Source of the DNA: Magicicada septendecula
Taxonomy: Eukaryota > Arthropoda > Insecta > Hemiptera > Cicadidae
Reading direction: 5' to 3'
Assembly: GCA_034769895.1 (NCBI GenBank)
Contig: CM068368.1
Location: 340,589,076 to 340,653,075, forward strand
Length of the DNA stretch: 64,000 nt
Both the position numbers and the translations under genes were made by a program. The notes beneath the pieces are model-generated. The model did no database searches. It was not told the DNA's origin and saw nothing but the letters and a program-made list of their open reading frames with translations. Positions 23,703 through 35,159 of this stretch are shown in pieces (positions within the stretch are counted from its first letter, which is position 1; each line of letters opens with the position of its first letter).

Positions 23703-23862
23703 ATATATAATATTAATTTATGCCTTGTTCCTGATTCGTCCAAGCAATATCACCCATAATAATATTAATATCATTCATATAATATATATATTACTTAGAA
23801 TCGATTACGATCGTCATAAAAGTTTTCACTTCGATCGTGCGGTCTTAAGCACACACTCTTTT

Positions 23863-25407
23863 TTTTCTGTGTCACCAGAACATTCCATTTCGAGGGCATC
23901 GAGACGATGGCAAACTGACAACTGGTGAATCTGATTCGGTCATAAATACTAGCAATTTCCGAGCTTTATTGAAGTTTCGGATTGATATCGGCGATGTAGT
24001 TTTGAAAAAACATCTTAAAGAGTCAACATCTCGCACAACATACATAAGCAAGACAACTCAAAACGACTTGATTGATTGCTGTGGATGAGACATTTTATCT
24101 AAAATTATTAAGAGAATCTAAGTTTCTCAAATTTTTAGTGTAATGTTCGATGAAACGACAGATGTTTCAAATAAATCGCAATTATCACTAATCATTAGGT
24201 ATACTGACGATAAAAATATTTACGAATCATTCATTCAGTTTATTGATGCTCACGCCGAAATGAATGAGGATAATGGAAATAATGGTGAACCGAAGTTGAC
24301 TGGAGTATCTATTGGAAGCATTGTTATAAATGCTCTAAAAAAACGTAATTTAAATCTAAGCAACTGCTTTGCCATAACAGCTGACGGTTGTAGTACTATG
24401 GTGTCTGAAGTACGCGGAGCCGTTTAAACAGTTATGGAAGAAGCCTCTAATGCTGTTTTTCCCTCCCTTGTTACAACCATTACCTCAATTTAAGTATTTT
24501 TCGAACATCCGAAGTACAAGCTATTAAAAATGCTGTTTCGGCAATGCAAGAGACAATATATTTTTTAAAAGGTTCGTCCAAGAGAGAAGATGTTCTAAAA
24601 CGAACATTAGGGCATAAACTTTCGGGGCTTTGCGAGACCCGTTGGATAGAAAGGCATGATGAAGTACTCCAGTTTCGATCCGCCTTCTAAAAGTTATATC
24701 AGTTTTAGACTCAATAACTGAATGGAAAGATTCTGCAACAGCTGTTAAGGGTCGAGGCTTAAGAATGTGATGTGATGACCAAACACTTGTGGCAATTGTG
24801 TGTCTCTCGGATTTACTTACTTGCACATTGAGCCATTTTTTTTTTCAAGGAACTCAAGTCGACTCAAAAGTTGCTCAGGATTACTTAAGCGATAGGCCTA
24901 CTGTAGAAATTTTACAAAGACGCCGTGACAACTGCAAAGCTGTTTTTAAAACTATATATGAGGAAGTATATGTGGTATTGCTGAGGAATTGGATGTGGAA
25001 ATAAGGAACCCAAAAAAGCTTCCAGACAAACTCTTCGAGAAAATCATCCTACAAACGATATAGTTACATACTATAAGCAGACGATATAGGCTACATACAA
25101 ACGATTTCCTAAAGAAACATTACATTTGTACAATACGCATATTTTCTTCTCAACGACCAAACCAGATAATTTCGATAAAATTATACATAACTTGCTAACA
25201 AAGTATTATTCATGATTCAACGAAACTGTAGATGTGTTGACAAGAAAGCTAAAAGCTGAATTGGAGTTCTAGGAGTTGCATATGGATAGAGAAGAAAACG
25301 TTGGTCCACACAGTGCATAGATGTCTTATCAAAATGTAATAAACAGATGTACCCTTGTACACATTTTTTTATTAAGCTTTTGGTAACGTTACCAATATCG
25401 ATAGCAA
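23863..25407 (+). pseudogene. hAT-A transposase, core piece
   Basis: Resumes the hAT-A transposase after the Helentron: CHQNIPFRGHRDDGKL, NFRALLKFRIDIGDVVLKKHL, then the RNase-H-like catalytic core with FSVMFDETTDVSNKSQLSL (first aspartate), CFAITADGCSTMVSEVRGAV (second aspartate region; relatives have DGA), and further decayed text through to KQMYPCTHFFIKLLVTLPISIA. Stops and frameshifts occur near 24090, 24120, 24425, 24490, 24690 and 25000. The piece ends at 25407 exactly where element X begins. The next codons appear at 34768. The longest clean frame is 24143-24427. Confidence 0.82.
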
Positions 25408-26357
25408 TGGGCAGGATTCGGGGGTGGGTCCCCCCAATATCTATCAAATAAATTACAAATCGGTGAACCATAGCTTTGTGCAGTATATGACATGGCGTTA
25501 GAAGGCTTTCAAAATCTAGTTTTCTTGCGTAGTTTAACTTATTCATGCTATGCTATATGTAATGTAAAGTTAATCCCTTGGTAAAATAAAGAACTTCCCC
25601 GCGAATTATCACATCCAATGCCGGATTAACCATCTTGGGGGCCTTTAGGCTGCAGAAATACCGAGGCTTCCTCCAGATTATTTAATTTTTTCATATTTGT
25701 GTGCGTGCATGTGTGTGTGTTTTTGTGTATGTGTATCTTTTGCAGGGCAGGATTAAGGTATCTTGGCACCTTAGGCTAATTATATTTTAGCCCCCCTCAC
25801 CTCCTATAGGCTAGGGGAGAGTGTTGTACCTTGGAACACTTTTTAAACTCTAGCTTTTAATTTAAAAACCTAAAATGTTTTATTAGAGTCAATGTTATTT
25901 AAAAAAACCTACGTTATCTCCTCTACCAAATGGGATACTTATTTAAGCTAATTCTTTGACAACAACAATAAAACAATAAAAAAATTGAAAGGCTTACAAG
26001 TGTTCCTAGGTACAACATGGTGATGTACCTTGGAACGCTACCTCTTATACCTTGGAACACTCAAATCTTTTGGAGAAATAACAACTAACAACTCAAAGTG
26101 TTACAATATAGTGTATTTAATGTACAAAATGAGTAAAAACGAATACAGCTTCTTGAATGAATACAATAGAATTAAAAATAGCAAAACATTTGGGCCTGTA
26201 CCAGTCGCAGACATAAGATAACAAATGAAAACAGTTTCTTGATTGAAAGCAATGGAATTAAAAATGTCAACACTTCAGTGTCTGCACCAGTCACAAAGAT
26301 AACATAAATGAAAACAGTCTTTTGATTGAATACAATGGAATTAGAAATGTCAACACC

Positions 26358-28349
26358 TCACGGCCTGCACAAATCACAAACAACTTTTCCATCCTTTCTT
26401 TTCTGACCCTGCACATAATTCATGAGTCCATCGCTTGCATGCTGTGCAGCGGATCCATTGTTCACCACTGCGGTCTTGATTAAAGGGTTGATGACAGAAC
26501 ATGCACTCCTCATCTGCACTGTCTTCATCATCCGCGTCGACTAGTGGGACTATGCCATCCTCAGATGAAGATGAAGAAATGTCTCGCTCCCTTTTCTACA
26601 CTTGTTTTATTTTCTTTAGTTTAGCTGGGTGCTTTTCAGATCTAGTCAATTCAGATGTTTTTATATCAAAGTCAATTTCTCTACGTGTCTTTCTTCCTTG
26701 AGATTGTAGGCCTACTAGCTTTCTTTCTTTTTCCATCCGTTTCTTTTCTTTTTCTTGGCGAATTCTTTCTTTTTCAGGAGTGTCTGTAGGAATTAAAGTC
26801 CTGCCTTGTTTCCTTCCACTTTTATTTGATTTTCTTTTGTTTGCTTTCGGATATGGTTGTATCTCTTCTGGAGTTACCACACTCTGAGCCTGATAAACCA
26901 CACCATAAGATGGGCTCAGATTGTTAGGCACTGGTAACTTTATTATTTCAGCATGGTTAGGGCTAACTTCTGCACTGCAGATGGGAACAGGAGCTCCTCC
27001 TAGCGTTGGATCACGTGAGCTGGTTGAAGGCTATGGATCAGAAAAAGCTGCATTTGAATTAGGCCTGCTTGTTGGAAGATGAATTCCATTCCCTGACATT
27101 GAACGATCAGTTACTGAAGAACACAAGAAATCGTCGTCAGTAAACACATTTCGATCTAGGGGAAATATCCCAGCGGCTTTGAAACCACTAACAATGTTTT
27201 TGGTTGATAAAGCACGTGGAAAAACTGTCCCAACCACCTCTGCGACTGAATAGATATTGAATGTTTTCCCTGGATTGTTCAAATGCCAGTCATCAAGTGC
27301 TTGGTTATAAAATGTTTTTAGAGGTCCGTACACTGTCAGGTCAAGGGGCTGGAGCTTGTTAGAACAATGGGGAGGGAATGTAACCATTATAATTCCAGCA
27401 TCAGAAGCTCGGTCAAGGGCTTCTATTGATAAATGTGTTTCGTGGTTGTCAAGCAGTAGAATAACGCACTCTTCCTTTGAACACTTGACATGGGCAATGA
27501 AATGATCCAAGAATCTTAAAAAACATTTCTTCATTTCACCACCCTGTCGGGGTAGCTGCGCCGATTGTTCCTGGAGGTGCACCAAATATCATTCTGTCTT
27601 TAAAGTAAACACGTGGGAAAATCAGCATTGGAGGAGTATGATTTCCTATTGCATTAATGGCAACAATCAACGTAATTAATGTGCCTCTCTCTGCAGAAGT
27701 ACAACCTCCTACCTGTTTAACTCCCTTAGGAGCAACGATGGGACCTGGTGTTTGCACTGTTGACAGTCCTGTCTCATCGAGATTCCAAATTCTGTGAGCA
27801 GGAATTGGACCGAAGCGTTTGTGAACTTCAGCAAGGTTGTTAAAGAAACAGTCAACATTAGTTTTATTAAAACTGGTCGACCTAGAAAGGCTTGTGGCTT
27901 CTGGTTTGCGGATAGATAGTGTGTCGCTGTGCCTTTTCAAAAAGAGACTCATCCATTGTTCACCTGCAATTTTTCCCGCTTCCCAGTTGTCAGGAATTTT
28001 CTTCTTATTTGCAATGGCAAATTTAAATGCTAAAAGCCTCACGCCTTTTTTTAGAAAGGCCGTATTTCATGTTCGCAATTTTTTTTATGTAATCTACCAA
28101 CAAAGATTCTTCTTCTTCTGAAAAAACTCGATTTATGTCATAGTTTGATATGTATTTGAAAGTTGTTTGATCAGATTTTTTGAACTTAGCTAAATTTCGT
28201 GACAGAGTAGCTAATTTTACATTATAGACTTTGCAAGCTTCCCGAATAGAAATTTTTGTATCATCAATTGCAGTCACGGCTTTAATTGCTTTCAGCATAT
28301 TTTGGGGATCAATTGGCGTCCTCTTCACACCTGCTTTATTTCGTGGCAT
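26358..28349 (-). pseudogene. pogo-B transposase with C-terminal PHD-like finger
   Basis: Starts MPRNKAGVKRTP with a psq-type helix-turn-helix (SIREACKVYNVKLATLSRNL), a second DNA-binding segment (EEESLLVDYIKKIANMKYGL), then the DDE core: HRIWNLDETGLSTV (first Asp), CVILLLDNHETHLSI (second Asp) and FPPHCSNKLQPLDLTVYGPL with the third acidic residue. A Lys-rich tail follows and, at 26370-26500, a Cys/His cluster (EECMFCHQPF, WIRCTACKRWTHELC) typical of a PHD-like finger. Frames break near 28030, 27560 and at the finger's end. In-frame TAG stops lie near 27031 and 26596. This is an inactive copy. Confidence 0.88.
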
Positions 28350-28778
28350 TTTCGTCTGAAACGAAAAGAGAGAGAAATATTACATGATGTACCTAGGAAC
28401 ATGTTCCAAGGTACGTCATGTAGCTGTGTTCCTTGGTACAAGAGGTCGCCATTTTTATTGAATCTATTAACCTCACTTAAACGTAGTGTTTACTAGCATT
28501 ATAAAACATAGCATTTTACTCACCAATATCTACAGAATGAAGTACCACAGAGATTCAGACAACATATAGTTTGCACTCAATAGCAATATTAAAAAACTTT
28601 AAACAATTATATTTACATTTTGACAGTCAAAATTTTATTTGCACAGCAAAGCCACAAAACATGTCGGATTCTACTCAAACTCAAACTGACGTGCACTCTA
28701 GCGGCAAGCTATCGAACTAGTTACCTCACAGGCTGCTATATCACAGCACTGATTAAAAAACCACGAGTGTTCCAAAGT
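28350..28778. promoter_or_regulatory. pogo-B 5' leader with subterminal repeats
   Basis: Non-coding region upstream of the pogo-B transposase start (minus strand). It holds a head-to-head pair of the subterminal repeat near 28385-28415 (GTACCTAGGAAC and GTTCCAAGGTAC). The last 8 bases (28771-28778, TCCAAAGT) are the left target duplication of hAT-C. Confidence 0.5.
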
Positions 28779-31700
28779 CAGGGGCGGATCTTGGCATGTG
28801 CGACCTGTGCCACCGCACAGGGCGCCATGGCGATGGAAATAAATTGTGGTACTTGTAATTGGAAAATAAGGAGAATAATAGAAAATTATTCTTTTGTCAA
28901 AGATTCGATATATTATAACAACAAAAGTGCACGAGGCGGCAGGAAACTAAAAGTGTTGGTGGTGGGGGGCGCGGCGTATACTTCCGAGAATCCGAGCCGG
29001 CCGGTCGCCAATCCCGCCGGAAGCGGAGCGACAGCGAGTCTATATTTAAAAATAGCTGCATAGTTTCTGCGAAGCGGAGTACAGGGCAGCGGAGTGGGGC
29101 GCCCCACTCCGCTGCCCTGAGTGGTGGGGTGGGTATCGATTGACTGATATGAGAAATAGACCCATTCCTGTAAGTTCCAATAATTATTAACATGTCGACA
29201 AAAAAAAAGCCTTCGGGTAATTTTTATAGAAAAAGAAAGGCTGATATTGAAAAACAAGACCAACAGCAGGCTAAAGCATTAAGCAAATTTTTCCGTAGTG
29301 CCTCTGGATCAGCTGATGCTGGAGCTGGACCCTCAGATGATGACGTGCTTGGATTACAATCTCAAAATGATGAACTTGGATTGCAGGTAAGAGAGAATAT
29401 CATTCTAGTACCTTTAATTGTATACGCTGTTTAGCAAATTACAATACTAACTTTGTGCTGTGGATTGTAATATTGTTGTTATTAATATTATTACTTCCAT
29501 GAAAAAGGAAGTATGGTGAGAGGTTTGAAGTGGGGTCTTGCAAATTGCAAATTGAAACTGATGGTTTACCTTTTAACACAAAACTGAAACAAGAATGAGC
29601 AATGAGAAGAAGAGGGGGTAAAGGGATTGTTGACTAAAAGCAGTGGACTCTTTACTTGGAACTACAAATTAGCTACTTCCGCCTTTCCTGTAGGGCCTGT
29701 TTTGACATTTATTTACGTGAAATTAAATTATTAACTAAGCAAGGTGTCGTGTTTTGCGTAATATTTGGCGACGTGTTTCAAATTCGAATTCCATCAAATT
29801 ATGGATTAATTAAAAAAAAAAAAAGAATGCTACAAAAAAATGTACGAAATAGCGAATTGTACGAAACTAGAATGTACGAAAATAGAGGACTACCTGTACT
29901 ATAATCGAGCGATACTTTAGAACTGTGAAAAAATCCTTCATGCATATCCATTAATTAAAAGTTTTAATACCTTAAGAGTGTATATTATTTTTTCCACATA
30001 AGACAACAAAAAAATACAAGCTAAAATTAAAAAATATATATATATTTTTTTACAGAATCTCTTGGCAACAGAATATGAAAAAGATTGCGGTCAAGATGAT
30101 AATCCCGAAAACGATTTAATTGCCACTGAGGATGAAACCAAATTATCCTTTGAGCATGGACAACAGCCAGAGCTGCTTCAAGGCATTTTACCACCTTCAC
30201 CGACGATAAGTCCAGCAAAGAATTTAGAGGTTTGTATGCATTATTTATATTTATTTGGACCAGCCGAAAAACAATTTCTGTTCTTTTAAGAAATGAATCC
30301 TAAATTAAATATAACAGAAGTAACTACTAAAAACTACTGAACACTGAACAGTAGACGTATGTCTCTGCATGTATTTTTATTTTTAATTGTAACCACTTTC
30401 AATGGAATTTAACACTAAAATATCAATTCATTGAGCAAGTTACACACATGTTTTATCATAAATGTTTTCAAAATGCTTAATATATCTAACTATAAATCAG
30501 TATAATCAGATTCAGACAGACGAAATGCAAGATGACTGATCCCAAACGAAGCAATACCTCGTTTCGCTCAGTTAATTAATATTATTAATATAATTAATAT
30601 AATTATATTAATATAATATTAATATAATTAATATTGGTATCGCTTTTTCAGGATATTGGAGACGCTGGTGATGAAAATGAAGGCGTACTTGACGGCTCCG
30701 TCTCACACGACCCCGGAGAGTGGCCAGCTTTCATCACTGATAACATCCGCCAACTCCTCGTACAGCGTGGTCCTGAGCAAGTTACGCAAATAGACTTTCC
30801 TCTTAACTCTGAAAATCGTAGGTTTAGCACCGTTCATTACCGCAGGCAGCTTAACAATGGCGAACTTATTCACCGCCCTTGGTTGATTTACTCTGTCAAA
30901 AAGAATGTGGTATTTTGTTTTTGTTGTCGACTTTTTTCTCAATCTAAACAAATAACAACACTGAACTCAGAAGTGGGAAATTGTGACTGGAGGCATCTAG
31001 CTCGTGTTTTGTCTGAACACGAAACATCCCCTAGACACATGAGAGCTTTCCAGGATTGGGATGAGTGCAATAAGAGAATAAGAACACATAAAACAATTGA
31101 CAGAGAAAATCAAAAAATGATTGAAAGTGAAGCAGAACGATGGAGAGAAGTTCTTAAAAGAATTGTGCTTATGGTAGAATTTTTAGCCTCACAAAACCTT
31201 GCATTTCGTGGAAAATCTGACACTTTGTATGATAGAAACAATGGAGATTTCTTGAAAATCATGGAGTTTATAAGCAAGTTTGATTCCGTAACAGCTGAAC
31301 ATTTGCGGCGTATAAATTCCAAAGAAGTTTTTGTGAGTTATCTTGGAAAAGGAATTCAGAATGAAATAATTAACCTTCTTGGCTTGAAAATAAAACAGCT
31401 CATTTTGAAAGAAATTAAAGATTCTAAATACTATTCAATTATTTTGGATTGTACACCTGATGTGAGTCATACAGAGCAACTTACCTTGACTGTAAGATAT
31501 GTATATTGTGGACCTGAAAGCACCCCAACAATCAAAGAAAGTTTCTTGGGATTCATTCCCATAGACTGCTCTACAGGTGAGGCATTGACCGACACTCTTT
31601 TAAAACAGCTGGAAGCCCTTGATCTGCCTTTGAATGATATGCGAGCTCAAGGCTCTGACAATGGTGCGAACATGAAGGGTAAGCATGCAGGAGTGCAAAA

Positions 31701-33336
31701 GAGAATTCTAGATGTGAATCCTCGAGCTTTTTTCGTACCCTGCAGTGCTCACACCCTAAATCTTGTAGTAAATGATGCCGCACTATCTTGCATTGATGCT
31801 GTGAACTTCTTTGGGACAGTTCAAGAGCTCTACAATTTTTTTTGTGCGTCAACTCACAGGTGGACTGTTTTGCATTTGAAACCACTTAGTGAAACTCGCT
31901 GGGAAAGCAGAATCGATGCTGTAAGTCCTCTTAGGTACCAAGCTGGTGAAGCGTATGACGCTCTATTGGACATATCTGCCGATACGAGAACTGATGCTTT
32001 CGGGAAGAATGCAGCTCTTAGCTTGGCCAAAAAACTAAAAAACTACAAGTTTATCTGTAGTCTTTTGACATGGCACACGATTTTGTTTCGTGTAAACTTG
32101 GTGAGTAAACTTTTGCAGAGAAAAGAAATGGACATTACAAAAGCCATTGAGCTTATCGGCCAAATCACGGAATACTTCATCAAACTGAGAACTGACAAAG
32201 GATTTGAGGAAACACTTGTTGATGCGAGGGAAGTGGCTGAAACTCTAGAAATTGAGCCAACGTTTGAAAAAGAGGAACAACTTCGCCCAAGAAGGAAAAA
32301 AAAGCAGTTTGATTACGAGTCTTCAGACGAACCAACTACTGATCCAAAGATCGCCTTTAAGAGAGACTTTTATTTTTATGTACTTGACAGAGCAACTTCT
32401 TCATTGCAGGAAAGGTTTGAACAACTCCGACATCACCAAAATCTTTTTGGATTTATGTATAATGCTTTTGACTATGACGAAATCCAACAAGAGGAGAAAA
32501 AAGAAGACCTTAAGAAAAAGTGTGCTGAACTTCAAATCGCATTAACAGATGGAAGTCACTCTGATATAGACGGAAACCAGTTATTCCAAGAACTCCTTAT
32601 TCTTACGTCGATCAAGACCAAAGGCCGTCCTCTTAAAGATCTCATGGATATTTTAAATTATTTAACATCTTCTTCCTTATGTGAAAATTCTCCCAATCTT
32701 TTTGTAGCCTTAAGAATTGGTCTTACTCTACCAGTTACTGTCGCATCTGGAGAAAGAAGCTTTTCAAAGCTTAAATTAATCAAAAATTATTTAAGATCTA
32801 CCATGAGCCAAGAGCGGCTGGTTGGACTGGCCCTAGTATCAATCGAGTTTGATGTGTTGCAAAACATTAAAATAGATGAATTAATCAAAGACTTTTCTGA
32901 AACCAAAGCTGGGAGAGTTTTTTTTTTAATATTAATAAGGTCAAACAATGAAATCTCAAATTATATGCAATCAAATTTCGTGTAAAAATAAATGTATAAA
33001 ATTTTCATTTGAGATGAATTTTTAAATTTTCCTTGACATCTCTTTTATTCCAGTGGATGTATTATTTACAACTTGACAGGTGTTATGAGCAAAATAGAAA
33101 ACTTTTAATACTTTTGTTGATGTTATAGTTAAAAAACTATTTCCTCACAGTTGAATGAACACCAAGGCACGATCCTTCATTTTACCTTTCTTTATAAAGC
33201 ACCCAGTACTTATAAAATCTCAAGACACCCCGGGACCCTCTGTTTTCTAACCCCCCTCCCACCGGTTGCTCGGTACGTGTTGGGGCGCCGGAACCATGCT
33301 TCGCACAGGGCGCCATTTACCCACGGTCCGCCCCTG
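28779..33336 (+). mobile_element. hAT-C, complete hAT transposon with intact gene
   Basis: Ends CAGGGGCGGATCTTGG at 28779 and, inverted, CAGGGGCGGACCGTGG at 33336, with an exact 8-bp duplication TCCAAAGT at 28771-28778 and 33337-33344. The 4.6-kb element contains one spliced transposase gene with no visible defect. It is the innermost insertion of the deepest branch of the nest, hence the youngest there. GC-rich subterminal stretches (around 28955-29110 and 33240-33330) are typical of hAT termini. Confidence 0.9.
29192..32985 (+). CDS. hAT-C transposase, three exons, apparently intact
   Basis: Inferred exons 29192-29386, 30056-30229 and 30652-32985, joined by GT-AG introns (donor CAG/GTAAGAG, acceptor TTTTTTTACAG; donor GAG/GTTTGT, acceptor TTTTTCAG), all phase 0, giving about 900 residues. 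Seen: a Lys-rich start (MSTKKKPSGNFYRKRKAD); TTF-type zinc finger around residues 195-250 (WLIYSVKKNVVFCFCCRLF and later Cys/His); catalytic core with IILDCTPDVSHTEQLTL (Asp near 390), QGSDNGANMKGKHAGVQ (Asp near 459) and PLSETRWESRID (Glu near 538); and a C-terminal hAT dimerisation domain (SGERSFSKLKLIKNYLRSTM). This matches ZMYM1-like hAT transposases in order and length. The splice sites are predicted, not proven. Confidence 0.85.
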
Positions 33337-33376
33337 TCCAAAGTACACTATTCTCTAGGTACAACACTCTCCCCTA

Positions 33377-34345
33377 CTCTTATGTTTATTTCCAAGGGGC
33401 TGAATGAAGCTTTAAACACCCTACAATATATTTCTTAGTTAGGAATATTTCAAATACCTTATGTTTTTGGAAATAGTCTCAAGAATTGAAAACTGAGGCT
33501 ATTTTTCAGAGATTGTTTTAGAGTTACACCTTCAACCATTTGTAGTTTGCATGGCTTGAAGATTTATATCGACGCGCCCTCCAGCGGGTAATAAATAAAA
33601 CATTTTTGGACTTCATAAGCGACCCTCCCCCCACCAAGAGAGTTTCCAGACCACAGAGTACAAATATGTAGAGGGGAAACCCAATGTTAAAATTTAGACT
33701 GAAGTTTCTAGCGCTCGTGGTGACTGTGTTGTCAACTAAGTGGAGCTAAATGATAATGCAGTACGGTCACGTGACTCCAGTATACTGTATTATCTCTGCT
33801 GCATAGGCGGGAATCTAAAAAAGGAAATGTTGCTAGGCTTTATTTGAAATTACTTTTAAATGTTCTTATGTTTATCTTTACTCTTATGTTCCAGACCTGT
33901 ACATACGACCGTGACTACGACATAATGACATCAACATAACCATAACCAAAATCTTTATTTTGAATGCGCAAATATGAGCGATACCGAACTTGTCAGCAAT
34001 GAAAAGGGATGGAGGGGAAGGTGATGGAAGTGGAGGTGGATGGAATAGATAACGTGGTCGGCAATTCCACGAAAGTCGGGCGGCGGCATAGTTCTATGAG
34101 TGCCGGCCGCCGATGACTCATAACAGGAGAAAACAGTTTGGAAAGAACTTATGTACAGTTTTACCATAATTTCTCGCAAACAGACGCCTGTGTTCAAAAT
34201 GAACTCAAATTTTTATCCTTGTAATTTATTACCAATTTTACGTTTAGCTGTAAAATTTTATAATTTTTTAGCTAAAGTTTTGCGCCCCCTAAAGTGCCGC
34301 GCCCTAGGCTACAGCCTAGTTAGCTTAATGGTTAATCCGCCCCTG
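33377..34345. other. hAT-B right arm, non-coding
   Basis: No recognisable protein on either strand. GC-rich patches near 33570-33640 and 34060-34120. Ends in the hAT-B right terminus. The 80-codon minus-strand frame at 33955-34197 shows no domain and is not called. Confidence 0.5.
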
Positions 34346-34423
34346 ATCTTTTGAAGAGCCAGCAAAAAAATATAACCTGCGAGTGAGCAGATAGAGGAGC
34401 AGAAAGAGTCTATCTTTCTGTCT

Positions 34424-34582
34424 GTTCGGAGGTTAGCATTCTCGCTAACCCGCCTTTCCGCCCGTTCGGAGGTTAAAATTCTCGCTCACCCCCCTTTCCA
34501 CCGTTCGGAGGTTAACATTCTTGCTAGCCCACATTTCCGCCCATTCGGAGGTTAGAATTCGCTAGCCTGTCTTTCTACCAGT
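34424..34582. repeat. 40-bp minisatellite with internal hairpin, in element X
   Basis: Four diverged units of about 39-40 bp, each starting GTTCGGAGGTTA (the last ATTCGGAGGTTA) and containing a short palindrome such as GGTTAGCATTCTCGCTAACC, followed by a C/T-rich spacer. Confidence 0.85.
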
Positions 34583-34767
34583 TACAGATTAGAATTGTCT
34601 CTAGCGTGTCTTCCTGGGGTAATGCCAACGCCTCCACCACCCAAACACCGCCATCGATAATTCCTGTCTTTCTAGTCATTTTCTCAATAAAGGCAGAACG
34701 CCTTCACATTGGTTCGCTTAAAAAAAAAAAGGTTGCCGTCGTCGATATTGCCCCATGTCGATAGCAA

Positions 34768-34868
34768 CAGCAGAACGTGTCTTTTCCTGTTTAAGATTGT
34801 TGAAATCGTGGTTACGATCTTCTATGGGCCAAGAAAGGCTCAGTGGGCTTGCTTTAATACATATTAAT
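34768..34868 (+). pseudogene. hAT-A transposase, start of dimerisation domain
   Basis: Reads TAERVFSCLRLLKSWLRSSM then GQERLSGLALIHIN, the hAT C-terminal dimerisation motif, cut by hAT-D immediately after the codons for HIN. Upstream it joins in frame to the piece ending at 25407 once element X is removed. Confidence 0.85.
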
Positions 34869-35159
34869 CAGTGGCGGCTCGTGACTTAAGAGGCTGGAGG
34901 GCGCGGCCTTTAGGCTTTATAAAAATTTGAACTCACCTCAAACATTGTGAGCTGCTGTAGATAGTCCGCGATTTTATTAATAAACATAACTAGACACATT
35001 CTTAGTCTCTTCACTGTCTCTTCAGTGTCGAAAGTGTCCACAAAAATGTCTATACTGTTCCCACAAAAAAGTAATACACTATATTTACACTATACTATTA
35101 TTTTTATGATAGCTACAACTTAACAGGTCATTTATTTGTAGAGAAAGTCCATTCGCCTT

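Larger units (their letters stand above)
1776..23862 (+). mobile_element. Helentron (endonuclease-bearing Helitron), split by Gypsy-L
   Basis: Helentrons are rolling-circle transposons encoding a Rep/helicase fused to a retrotransposon-type endonuclease, with subterminal inverted repeats, a 3' hairpin and T-T insertion sites. All these marks are visible. The 5' end has GAAGTGAAAACTT (1776-1788), its inverse AAGTTTTCACTTC is at 23820-23832, followed by a hairpin GTGC-8 nt-GCAC (23837-23852) and a T run. The target is ATT followed by T's inside the hAT-A transposase. Without Gypsy-L the element is about 6.4 kb. The right end is uncertain by a few bases because of the T run. It is decayed: see the Rep, helicase and endonuclease entries. 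Confidence 0.75.
25814..33374 (-). mobile_element. pogo-B, pogo/Jerky-type DNA transposon
   Basis: Terminal inverted repeats GGGGAGAGTGTTGTACCT at both ends, with TA immediately outside (25812-25813 and 33375-33376), the target preference of the Tc1/mariner-pogo superfamily. Subterminal copies of TACCTTGGAAC in both orientations lie near 25833, 26031, 26050 and 28406, and are probable transposase-binding sites. The minus-strand transposase is frame-broken. The element was later interrupted by hAT-C at 28779-33336. Confidence 0.85.
25743..34345. mobile_element. hAT-B, non-autonomous hAT hosting pogo-B
   Basis: Left end CAGGGCAGGATTAAGG at 25743; right end, inverted, CAGGGGCGGATTAACC at 34345; the 8-bp duplication ATCTTTTG is outside both (25735-25742 and 34346-34353). 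Its own sequence is about 70 bp on the left and 970 bp on the right (33377-34345), with no transposase, so it is a deletion derivative mobilised in trans. The right arm includes the GC-rich subterminal run around 34290. Confidence 0.8.
25408..34757. mobile_element. Element X, unclassified insertion hosting hAT-B
   Basis: Inferred from an exact 10-bp direct repeat TCGATAGCAA at 25398-25407 and 34758-34767 that flanks the block. Removing the block and one repeat restores an uninterrupted frame through LPISIATAERVF in the hAT-A transposase. The ends (TGGGCAGGATTCGG and, inverted, CATGGGGCAATATCG) are only loosely similar, so no superfamily is assigned. Its own sequence, 25408-25742 plus 34354-34757, is about 0.7 kb and non-coding: a fragment resembling a hAT end near 25622, a TG-rich run near 25702, and the 40-bp minisatellite. 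Confidence 0.7.

Noticed and set aside
30648-30951. Minus-strand frames within the hAT-C transposase
   Set aside because: Antisense shadows of a well-supported plus-strand exon.
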